This document shows positions 8,568 through 18,699 of a stretch of 39,544 nt of DNA, piece by piece. The notes under the pieces are model-generated. The model did no database searches and was not told the origin of the DNA. It saw only the letters and a list, made by a program, of their open reading frames with translations. The position numbers and the translations under genes are program-made. The stretch is from NCBI GenBank assembly GCA_008931825.1, contig QXVZ01017481.1:1-39544 (forward strand), read 5' to 3'. Source of the DNA: Phallusia fumigata. Lineage: Eukaryota > Chordata > Ascidiacea > Phlebobranchia > Ascidiidae. Numbering within the stretch: the first letter of the stretch is position 1; every line of letters starts with the position of its first letter.

Positions 8568-11016
8568 ATGAAATTTCAACGTTATTCAAAACAGACCCGT
8601 AAAATTTCTGACAGGCCACTAATGTTCGGAACTTGTCTTATTCTGTGTGCGTTGATTTCGGTTGCAACTTTGACTTACCAAGTATTCAGTAACTTCAAAC
8701 GGTAAGTTTTTGTAAATGAAAGACGCAAACGAGAGTCCACAAGGAAATATTAAGGCTGATTCACACCAGATGCGTCTACAGGTTGCAGTACGGTTTCTTG
8801 ATCTCGCGCCAAGCAGCGGGGCACTTACACCAGCCGGGACCAACGTCTATCTATCAAATATAAAACACTTTGGCCGTGTCTGATAGTTAAATTTTGGTCG
8901 CGGCTGGATCAAAAAACCGTACCGCAACCGGTAGACGCATTTGGTGTGAATCAGCCTTTAGACATACTTTACAAGAATAACTCTATGACATGGGCTAACG
9001 CATGTGTTTACGCCAGCTTGGAAGAACAACTTTTGCATCTCAAGCAACAACAAAACAGCTTACATCAACCAAATCAAGAAAAACATATCATCAGAAAAAG
9101 AACACCATCAGTAAATATGTTGTTTTAGACAATATGAAAAAATCTTAGATTTTGTGGATACTTTTCGAAGCCCATTTTTCAAGAGGATGCCATATAGCAT
9201 GTTGGAACAACAGCTTTTTCCAAATAAAAATTACCTCGGCTTACGTTTTTTCATTACCATTTTAGTGATTAGGACTTGTTTTCAATAAGGCAAGCACAGA
9301 ATGTAACCGATCATGATCAGAATGCTGGTAAAGGCAGGTGAATTTGATTCGCACAATTGCGGTTTCCGTGGCTATGCTAAATTTAATTACAACATCATAC
9401 ATTTTAAACTATACTTTAAGTATCGAATCAATAACATTCATTAACCCAGGTGTTTTTCAGGATAATGTTAGCGGCACTGGTATGACGGGTAAAGGTAAGC
9501 TAAATAAGTTTGCGTACACTCTCGTTTTAGTGCAATGACATTTTTATTTAGGGACTACATACACTAGATGGGGAAGAAGAGACTGCCCAAACAAAGATGG
9601 AACACAACTTGTTTATGAAGGTTTATGCAGCTAATAATAAAACGAATAAAAATCTGTAACGCACGGCCTTCTACATCGCGACATAGAAAACGTATTGAGA
9701 TTGACACTGCACTGTCACAGGTAAATTTTATTCAGCGAAGGGCTCGTCTGGCCCTGAATAAACGCCCTTTTATGTAGTATAAGCCTGATACTAACCGCTC
9801 AGCGCAGCTTAAAATTGCGTTTTTAAAGCCTGTGGGTGAACCGATGGGTCAACTGGGCTCAAAAGTTACAGTGCAAGCTTTAGATCTATGATGTGCGCTA
9901 AGAAATTAAACGATTTTTTTCTCGGTCAAACAGTGGGAACAAACCGACGTACTAGACAGGAAACCTTCTTCGAAGGGTTCCCATATTAAGTGTTCAAAAC
10001 ACTGACAGTACTGCCACAAATGCCAACGATTCCATGACCGATAAGCTAGTAATTAACAGGTTAACGACCAATGTGATGTAGCGCACAGTTGTTAGGCAGT
10101 CGCGTTTCTGGCTAAAATTAAGCTGCACTAGAGATCGGTAACTTATGATGTTTGTAACCTTTTTAGGTTACGCTGGAGGATCTTATTACTCCCATGTCGG
10201 TGCTGGTTCTGACTTCTTATGCCTACACATTGATCCAACCTACACACCAGGCCATTATGTCGAAGGACGGCAAGGTAATTAGTTACCTTAATTTAAATCC
10301 CTTCCAATAAGCGTTTAAAAGTTTATTCAATGAGGACAACAATATGATGTATGCAAGCGATTTCATAACGGCTAGTCTCAGAGAACTTTGTAATGGTATT
10401 TTTACTGTTAGGCGGTTTGTATCACAAACGGATGCAACACAATAAGAAGTGGCGCACTATGTTTCTTGTTGCCTTTGGTAACACATGGTTTGCGTTTGGA
10501 AATACGAAATAATTTTTGTTTCTAAAAGGTAACACTCGATGCAGCGTTTGAGGCAAAACTGGTAATGTCGCATTACAGGCCCGGCGTTAGTATATGGAGT
10601 TGAATATCGTGATACATCCGCTTCGTATGGACTTTTCGACCTTTCATCAATCGAAGAGGGAGCGTTACAATATCAAGGAGTTCCATGTGCAGTTTGCTTG
10701 GTTAATAGTCCAAGTAAAGTAAGTACAAGGGCAAGTTAGTGTTTCACTTTACAAGCGACTCAATATTACTTTTACAGCTGATGATACCAAGTCGTGAGAC
10801 TTGTCCCGATGGCTGGACGATCGAATACACAGGTTACATAATGACTGGAGGTTACTCAGACACAAAACATTCATCTAATCATATTTGTGTCGACGATACA
10901 CCACAAGCTATCCCTGGAACGAAAGGAAGCCAGAACGGAGCTTATCTTTATGTGGCAGAATTAGGTTGCGGTGTTAACGTGCCTTGCGAGCCTTATGTTG
11001 ATGGAAGGGAAATAAC
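8568..11016 (+). CDS. Short-chain collagen C4-like type II membrane protein, copy 3 (3' end lost in gap)
   Basis: Exons 8568-8701, 9017-9110, 9461-9494, 9552-9620, 10167-10274, 10579-10718 and 10778-11016 have the same lengths and phases as copy 2. The last is cut by the N run in GREIT, about eight codons before the expected stop. The anchor, the LEEQLLHLKQQQ segment and the tribasic RKR are conserved. The collagen-like exon reads DNVSGTGMTGKG, with more glycines than copy 2. The exon-5 donor is ordinary GT. Intron 1 carries a palindromic MITE absent from copy 2. Exons are much more alike than introns, as expected for a duplicated gene under selection or with gene conversion. The acceptor TAG just before GATTCTGCC, 17 nt upstream of the ATG, is preserved. 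Confidence 0.73.
8753..8957. mobile_element. PIF/Harbinger-type MITE in intron 1 of copy 3
   Basis: A 205-bp palindromic element. The left end AGGCTGATTCACACCAGATG is mirrored by the right end (CATTTGGTGTGAATCAGCCT on the plus strand), and the symmetry continues inward (GTCTAC, GGTTGC, GTACGGTTT). TTA flanks both sides (8750-8752, 8958-8960), fitting the TWA target duplication of PIF/Harbinger. No coding capacity. Absent from the equivalent intron of copy 2. Confidence 0.82.
9621..10130. repeat. Intron repeat family, copy C
   Basis: Intron 4 of collagen copy 3, matching copy A in position and in the GAATAAACGCCC and TGAACCGATGGGT blocks. It is degenerate, with small indels. Confidence 0.5.
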
Positions 11017-11457
11017 NNNNNNNNNNNNNNNNNNNNNNNNNNNNNNNNNNNNNNNNNNNNNNNNNNNNNNNNNNNNNNNNNNNNNNNNNNNNNNNNNNNN
11101 NNNNNNNNNNNNNNNNNNNNNNNNNNNNNNNNNNNNNNNNNNNNNNNNNNNNNNNNNNNNNNNNNNNNNNNNNNNNNNNNNNNNNNNNNNNNNNNNNNNN
11201 NNNNNNNNNNNNNNNNNNNNNNNNNNNNNNNNNNNNNNNNNNNNNNNNNNNNNNNNNNNNNNNNNNNNNNNNNNNNNNNNNNNNNNNNNNNNNNNNNNNN
11301 NNNNNNNNNNNNNNNNNNNNNNNNNNNNNNNNNNNNNNNNNNNNNNNNNNNNNNNNNNNNNNNNNNNNNNNNNNNNNNNNNNNNNNNNNNNNNNNNNNNN
11401 NNNNNNNNNNNNNNNNNNNNNNNNNNNNNNNNNNNNNNNNNNNNNNNNNNNNNNNNN
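11017..11457. other. Assembly gap (441 N)
   Basis: A run of N removes the last codons and the 3' UTR of collagen-like copy 3. More copies of the array could be collapsed here. Confidence 0.98.
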
Positions 11458-13888
11458 GACAAGTGTCAACAAACTATGGCATTTCATGCCTAAAATGTTT
11501 CTATGTAGTTCAATAAAAAAAATGTGTTCAGTCAAAATTTTTGCAACGAGTATTCATTTATTTTCGGAGACATATTCTATATCGCACACAGTAATCGGTT
11601 CAAGCAACTGAAAGTGGTTTCAATCAGAGTGCTACTTTTAAAGACCAGATAATAGGTTGCTAACGCAAAGATATCAGTAAATGCAATGCACCATATTGCA
11701 ATTACAGAATTATTTTACATTGGATCCTACAGTCACCCACACTTTAGGGATTGGTTGTTTTAGCAGGCAAAAACACATGAATCCCAAAACATTCAATATC
11801 AAAACTAACCAATGCATGACAATGGCATGTTCTACAAACTATCCAAATTTTACCCAATTTGGACATCATTAGGTAATTTGACCCATTTTAGCGGGCCCAG
11901 TGGGGTAACTGTTAGAGCTTTAAACACAGCAAAGAATGGCATGTTCAACAAACTGGTATATTCAACAAACTGTCTAAATTTCATTAACTACAGAAAATGT
12001 TTGATAATTTAATCTATTTTATGGGGGCTAGGTGACTGGGGCTATTGGGTCTAGTGAATCAAAAACAAACAACTAGAAGGATGGCTTTCACAATATTGCC
12101 ATTCCATATACACTATTACCCCATTTAGAAATGCACATATATTCACTATTACCCCATTTAAAAATGCACAGGCAGAAACACATGGGCCTGACACACATCC
12201 AAAGTTGTAGAATAATTGCAGGGTACTGTAAATATATGTACAGAACAGAAGCGGATATTTTTTTTAATTAGATGTAAATTATGGAATGAAATGACAGAAT
12301 TGAGTATATAACTGACTATGACCCAACTTACAAAGGCTAGTAAGTTAACTACCAGGGATGTAGGCTAAAACACAGCATCAAATCCACCACAATGACATGT
12401 TATGCCGCATAGCACTTTTTTGTGGGTCTCACAACCCTTACTTATCTGGGCAGTGTGGTATATGTAAGCTAGACGCAGTGGCGGGGTTAAACATAGACCA
12501 TTGCAACATCTGTGAACCTTAATAATTTGACACAATGAAATAATAGTTATGTAACAATGCATTGTGGTGTAACAGACAAGTATTATTTGAACTAACAAAC
12601 AATGCGAACAGTCAACATGAGTAGCAAAATATTGTGATTGAATTACTGGCATGAATTTAATTGGCGAGTCTGAAAAAAAAAAAAGTGGTTTTATACACAA
12701 AAAAAGCCTAGTTAATGTAGGATACATTTCGAATGCACTAGGGCCTCAGGTCGCTCAGCTAGACACTCCAACTACCATCTGTTTAAGATTTATTCAAATC
12801 CAACAAGTAGTTCATAATTAATAAAACAACTTCACTTGTACGACCACATGCACAGAAACTTTTCAGTGTTGTGTGCTTGGACATAAAAATCATTTTACTT
12901 TTCAGGGGCTAGCAGGGTAAACATCAGAGGCTATTGAGTAAAACAGAGCAATTATTACACCACAATGACATGTTACACAAACTGTACCATTTTGTTACAC
13001 AAACTGTACCATTTTAAATTAACCCATTTTGGGGGTTAAGGGGGGTCTAGCCGGTCAGGGTGTAGTGTTAAAAGAATTAAACAACTAACAACAATGACCC
13101 AATCTTATAATCTGTCGTATCAGAAGTGAGAACAAAACATGCAGTCCCTTCAGGAAAGGGGATCCATAAATATGCGAGCATAACCAGAACACATAATGGG
13201 CTGCAAAGTCATTCTAAGCTTAACAATTTAGGCTTTTTGTGTAGGGTAAAAATTAAACTAATAAATACTTTGCATTTGGAAGTAACTGCTAGAATGTGTG
13301 ATTTAGATCTAATGACCATCTAATGGGGAAACTACAATTAACCAGGTTCAGAAATCTAATATAATCAACAGAAAACTGATTTTTGACCAGGAATGATAAT
13401 GTAGTGACCCATAGTTAGCAGCAATATTGATATGTGCACAGAACCCAAGTTAGCAGCAATATTAATTTGTGCACATTCACCACATATTGTTAGATGAGCC
13501 ATTAATGAATAAGAACAGCTAAGAAACCAGAAAGAGATTATCTACCTTACTTCATAAATTCCAATATTGCCACACAATAAACCACTTTTTAGTGGGTTAA
13601 CGATAGGTAAAGATACAAAAAAGGACACAAAAGGTTGTGGTATATGTCACAGCCTCACAGTTTGCGATCAGTCAAGGATTGTTCACTTATAACTTACAAT
13701 GGAAAATGTAATACGTCACTGACAAACCCATCCAAAGTGAATCACCAAAAAAAGGTTTTTCATTTAAATGGGAAAAAGGCATTAAGTTATGTATGTAATT
13801 TCTCTTTGGTCTTGCAAGTGATTCAAGTGAAATGAAGAACTACAACATGTTTAACACCTAAACGTGCAGAACAATTGACCCAGCAGTT
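11458..13888. repeat. Non-coding region with degenerate interspersed repeats
   Basis: No credible gene. Related modules recur at about 11815-11985, 12016-12095, 12365-12410 and 12900-13110: a GGGGCTA...GGGGTAA-like block and a CAATGACATGTT...ACAAACTGT block. Short exact repeats include two 35-bp units at 12104-12170, two units at 12970-13012 and two at 13414-13476. One module recurs in reverse orientation near 36870-36920, so the family is dispersed. Confidence 0.55.
13414..13476. repeat. Two-unit 34-bp direct repeat
   Basis: AGTTAGCAGCAATATT followed by (G/A)AT(A/T)TGTGCACA occurs twice with a spacing of 34 bp. Confidence 0.75.
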
Positions 13889-14512
13889 TTACAGCTCCTC
13901 TAAACGATGCATAATGCTTGCACCCAATGCAGCAGAGATTAGTCTTTCATTTTCTCTGTATTGCTTAATGCTTAGCCAATGCCCTCAAGCCTTGCAGGAA
14001 CAGTTTTAAATTTGTTTAAAGCAGACCAAAAAAGCACAGCAAGGAAAAGAGCAAATTTTTCAGGCATTTAAATCTAAGATGCATACATTGGACATAAAAA
14101 ATTTATAATTTTGAAAAAAAGTAAAGTTACATTCTTTAGCAATTGGTAAACTCACCAAACCAATGTTCCTTTCCAATATTCCGCTCACAAGTTTTACAGA
14201 TACAATCCAAGAAAGACTCGATCTATTGGAAAAGACATTTTTTTGGTACTATAACATATAACTATATGTTTTGGGATTTCTTCTGTAATGTACAACAGTG
14301 TTTAAGTGGGAGAGTTCTTACAAACTGTGAACCAAGGCACTTGTCATCATACGCAACGTGGTACGCTAAATTTAAAAAGTACCTTGCTGTCTAATACAAA
14401 ACCCACAAAATCGGCGTTTAACCCGTTGATGACAATTAAAAAAAAACGATTTTGACTCACCTTCTGCATACCGTGGGTAGCTAATGCAGACATTGCCAAC
14501 AAACTGACTCAT
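13889..14512 (-). CDS. Probable small four-exon gene, function unknown
   Basis: On the minus strand, exons 14512-14461, 14386-14322, 14222-14156 and 13983-13889 join in phase, with GT donors (one GTGAGTC, one GTGAGTT) and AG acceptors. The ATG is preceded in frame by a TAG, and an acceptor (TTTAG) lies 6 nt upstream, as for a trans-spliced or 5'-UTR-intron transcript. The product, about 92 aa, begins MSQFVGNVCISYPRYAEARY. It has a CICKTC pair of cysteines followed by GKEHWFG and ends in a helical SAALGASIMHRLEEL. I do not recognise the family; the cysteine/histidine spacing could bind a metal. The last exon is uncertain. An acceptor 7 nt upstream (exon from 13990) gives GLRALAKH and a stop, and a GTAAAA right after the GAGGAGCT could be a donor to further exons. 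It could also be a chance assembly of open stretches. Confidence 0.42.
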
Positions 14513-16066
14513 CTAATTCTAAAGGACACACGTTTTACTTAAAAGATTTATCCAGAAACAATTCACCAACATTCCCACAGAAAAAGCGTCGTTGTAAAGC
14601 TATAGTTTACACAGCACTTTTGTCTTTATTTGTAGTCAATAATTATTTTAAATACCCATTTTATGCTCACATTTTGTCACACTTTTACCTGGAACTTATA
14701 TTGCACAGGTGGTCAAAATCACCCTAAGCCAGGCCCAAACTTTTGGCGACCCATTTTGATTCATAGAGATCTGCGACCTATTTCGATTATAAAATATTTT
14801 CTGCGACCCTTAACGTTTGACGCAAAAAACTTGTTCAAAACATACCATTTGTTGAAAAAGTACTACTAGAAAGCAAAATCAAATGTTAAATTATTTTGCG
14901 TAGTTTCAACACCACAATGTTTGAAAACGTCAAACAACACACCAAGGCAAATGTTCAAAAAGACGACGATTGCGACCATTTGTGACAAATTGGTGTACTA
15001 GCGTTCTTCAGAATTGATTTTTGAGGGCGACGAAAAAGTTATAGTGAACGAGACGAGGCCAATCCGACTAAAGCCCACCCAAAAGGCGAGCTTTGTTGGT
15101 GGGTAGAAAACATGGTACACAAGTTCAAAACTAGTTTGAACCGGTTTTTTTAAAGTGTTTTAATAAATCTGTATTTTGACGTAACGGTTTAATGTTTCAA
15201 CAACCCAACAATTTCCCCAGTTAATTAGTCCCTCGGGTAAAGCCATACGCCCCCATACTAAAGTTAAAACAAGCAGGCGAAAACAGCGACGGAGTAAATG
15301 CACCTATTAGGGGGTTTCCAAATACGTCACCAACGCTTTTGTGCCATCTGCTGTATTTCGTAGCGTAGGCGTAGAAAATATCCCAGTAAAACCCAGTGGG
15401 TATTTTTTTGAAAGACTTTTAAAAGGTTAAAATTTACTGAGCGTAAGTATAAAAGCATAAATTGAGTGGCTACCTATGTTTCCACTTCATTTCTGTTGTT
15501 AAGTACTTAGTCACAGGATAGTGAAAAAGATTGTTATAGTACCAGGTAAAGTTTTCATGGTTTGAATACATGGCCTCAATAAAGCAGTTGGCCTAGTTTT
15601 AAACTAAACGCAGTCTTGAATACCTCAGTGTGTTTATAATACCGATAGCTAGACAACCACAAGTGCGTGTGTAACTGGGGAACATGCCTTCGAATTTTAT
15701 TTACAAAGGATTGAAAGTGTTTTTAGGCCATCACATTGCTGACAAAACAGCCGAAGAGGGTAGGGACTACCACTATTTGTTCAAAGTAGGAGAAATGTCC
15801 TGTTTATCGACTGTTAGTGCTGTACTGTTTGTTGTGAAGCAGGTGCCTTGTTGTGTTTTAACTACACGCAGTGTTTAAAGACTGAATGACTTTTTACCAG
15901 ACTTGACTTGCTGCTACACAACAAAAACCTCGATAGCATAATAAACGACATATTAGTGTAGGCAATTTAAGAGCAGGGTTTACCAAAGCTTGTGTTTAAA
16001 TGTTTCCAGAGTAGGATAAGTGACTATTTGAACCGATAGTTCGTTTTAACAACAACTGTATCGAAG
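14513..16066. other. Intergenic region upstream of BAF copy 1
   Basis: No firm gene. Around 14705-15010 there is repeat-like sequence (several GCGACC/GGCGACCC motifs) suggesting a decayed DNA transposon. 15684-15878 is open for 64 codons from an ATG but matches nothing I know. The BAF copy 1 promoter should be near 15500-16060. Confidence 0.4.
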
Positions 16067-16527
16067 ATGAGTTCCACTACTAAGAAACATGAAAACTTCA
16101 TTGCTGGACCGATGCGAAACAAAAGCATAAAAGAGGTTCCGGGCGTTGGCAAAGTGTTGGGCAGAAAACTAGACGGAGACAACGTTAATCAGGTATAAGT
16201 GGTTGTACTGGTTTTTCTTAACATATAAAATTTTCCAATGGTTTCCGTCACAATCACATGCCTTCGCACTTACAATCGCAGTGTATTTTCTGTAGAGTGT
16301 ATGTTTACTTTTCTACAGAACTGTGTTGATCAACCGATGGCATGAAAATGCGTAAACAATGTTGTTTTAATTTGCTTTTGCAGGCTCGGGATCTTCTAGG
16401 TCAGTTTCTCGTACTAAAGATGGAGCCAGGGGCATGCATCGAGTATTTAATGAATTACGGTGCAAACAGAAAACATGCGTCCGATGCCTTTAACGCAATG
16501 CAAGCTTGGAGCGAGAACTTCTTGTGA
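16067..16527 (+). CDS. banf1: Barrier-to-autointegration factor (BAF), copy 1
   Basis: Two exons, 16067-16192 and 16384-16527, give exactly 89 aa, the standard BAF length. BAF is a small dimeric DNA-bridging protein that binds double-stranded DNA without sequence preference. It recruits LEM-domain proteins and helps rebuild the nuclear envelope after mitosis. The sequence shows the N-terminal KKHENFIAGPM block, the helix-hairpin-helix PGVGKVLGRKL (residues 25-35) used for DNA contact, the conserved LLGQFLVLKM, and the C-terminal AMQAWSENFL. The 191-bp intron is phase 0 after residue 42. The nearest downstream AATAAA is at 17085-17090. A second, diverged copy follows 1.5 kb downstream in the same orientation. 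This copy keeps both helix-hairpin-helix glycines and is the likely canonical BAF. Confidence 0.93.
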
Positions 16528-18021
16528 ACAAGGCAGTACCCGAACTCTAAAGTTACCTCAATAGGTCAAAAACTTTACGTGGACTTCGTGAAACAGGTTT
16601 TGCAAAATTTATAAAATTATAGGAAAACGACAAGTTTTATGACAGACATTTTCCAAGACAAGTTGGGAACAAAATTGTTGCAAATGCACTTTGACAAGGT
16701 TACATGTATTTTATTTGTATTTACACTTAAACTGCTAAATATACTAGTATTTTACTGTAATTTCCCCTTTACCCGTCAGCCATCCAAGATATTACGCGTG
16801 CTTGGCTTCAAGGCCCCAATGTTTGGTCCCACAACATGTTCTCCCAACTGTGTATCCTACAATGCACCAAATTGACTCACTTGAGAGCCCCCGTCGCACA
16901 ACGCCTAATTGTACCGAAAGTGTATAGCTGCAGCTGCAGTGGCAACTTCCTGGATTTCACGGTTGGTGGATAAAAGTGAACTCAACCTTGATTTCCTATG
17001 TGTGCCCTTCACATTTTGCGCATTATAACGCTTTTACGTTGCGCAGCTTTTTCCGGTATGTTGAGTCCTTACTTTACCATTCGAAATAAACTGAACTCAG
17101 TCGTATTTACAATAAATATTTGCAACAGCGCTTTGTTAAAGCGTTTGCAATAAAGAATTTTTGCTATGCACAAGAACAGCTACTCTTAAAATTGAAAGAG
17201 TTTGGGGGTTTTATTGTATCATTTCACAGTATTTTTATGTGTTTTGATGTCTATTTGTTTTTTTTTGTCTTGACATTGAAAATATGAGACATTTTATAAT
17301 TTGTGTCACACATTTTAATTATTTATTGTCCAGTTTCAAATGGCGTATTTGTGACATTATCTGTAATAAACCTGTTGTCACAGGAACACTAATAGATGCT
17401 ACTGGCATATTTTGACTCACAATACCATCATTTCTAAAAAATCTCGTGGCCCACTATCTTGTCAGCATGACAAGCTTCCCTCATTTTAAATTGTTTTTTC
17501 CGACATTTAACTTACAGTGGGAGATGGCCCACTGCTGGGTGAGAAATACTATTTCTTGCGTCAAAACGAATGTTCTCCTTGCAACGTTTATGAATGTTGC
17601 ATAACTTTTTCGTGTCTTAGACATTGAGTTTTGTTGCGTTTTTCATCATGTGTTCCAAAACTGTTGTTTTCCCAATTAAAATACGACTTTTACGGACAGT
17701 TACTCTGTGGTGGAAAGGGGTTTAGCAACTTGGGCATGTTACAACGCGTGGGAAAGACTCTTATCTCTCCTTACAAAAGGAAAAAGCGCTGAAGCTCAAA
17801 AGGCACAAAGAGGGGAAGTGATAGATAAAAACAATTAACCAGCTAGCAGCAACACACGTAAAACGTGTCTGAGCAAAAACTACGTTTGATCAATACTGTT
17901 GCTTTTGTGCGTTTTTTAGAGGTTTACCAGTAGGACAGCCACCTGTACGGTGATATTCTGTAAGCGCAACGAAAAGGGCTTCTTAAACAAGTAGACTCAA
18001 AGCATTACGGGTGATACAACA
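16528..18021. other. Spacer between BAF copies
   Basis: No gene seen. Contains a candidate poly(A) signal for copy 1 at 17085-17090 and a palindromic stretch near 17115-17155 (GCGCTTTGTTAAAGCG). The last few hundred bases should hold the copy 2 promoter. Confidence 0.5.
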
Positions 18022-18699
18022 ATGAGTTTAAAAGCTAAAAAGTTTGAATGTTTTATCGCGGGTCCAATGAAAGACAAGCAAATCGACCAAGTTCCTGGAA
18101 TTGTCAGTGCCACAGAAAAAAGCTTGAACGACGACAACATTACTCTTGTAAGATTTGTGTCTACTTTTTGTAACGCTTATTGTTTTTGAATGGGTTTGAT
18201 GTTTTTATGCCTGTTTTGCCGGTAAAACCTTCTAGTGTATATGCAAATGTGTACTGATTTGCTTGAATTAACCGGTTTTCCAACCAGCTTCGTGCAGTCA
18301 CACATGACGATGCCTTTTTGTAGAAACGTTACCTAAAAATGAACTCTTTTTGGGACGTTAGTGCTTTTCCCAGAATCTGACTAGTTAATGGCAGCTAACA
18401 CATGCTGATAGACAGCTACTAGCTGTTTTTGTCATAGTGGACTAAACGAAGCCTGTTAAGGTTATAGGCAATTAGGCACTGTATGCAAAGGGTCTCGTTC
18501 TGTTTTTTTGGCCTGGTTTTGAGGTGACCCGACAATTTGATCTTTGTTGTTTTAGGCACGAGACCTGTTCGGAAAATTTCTGGTGCTTAAAATGGACCAA
18601 GAAGCTTGCACGAAATTTTTGACCGACCACGGGGCAAGTAAAAAGGACGCCATTGACGCTTTAAGCGCGATGCAAGCTTGGAGCCAAAATTTTTTGTAG
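18022..18699 (+). CDS. BAF-like paralogue, copy 2, diverged DNA-binding motif
   Basis: Exons 18022-18147 and 18556-18699 give 89 aa, with the intron after residue 42 in phase 0 exactly as in copy 1, so the pair arose by tandem duplication after the intron existed. The fold core is preserved (FIAGPMKDK, LFGKFLVLKM, ALSAMQAWSQNFL). However, the helix-hairpin-helix reads PGIVSATEKSL where copy 1 has PGVGKVLGRKL: the second glycine and the basic end of the hairpin are lost. By analogy with vertebrate BANF2 (BAF-L), which does not bind DNA well and is thought to act with BAF, this copy may be a modulator or a germline-type variant; that is inference. AATAAA at 18813-18818. Confidence 0.9.

Noticed and set aside
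12365-12727. 120-codon minus-strand open frame
   Set aside because: Low-complexity, within a degenerate repeat area, no known domain and no splice-site support.
15684-15878. 64-codon open frame starting MPSNFIYKGLKVFLGHH
   Set aside because: No recognisable family, no splice-phase partner found; too short to support as a gene.
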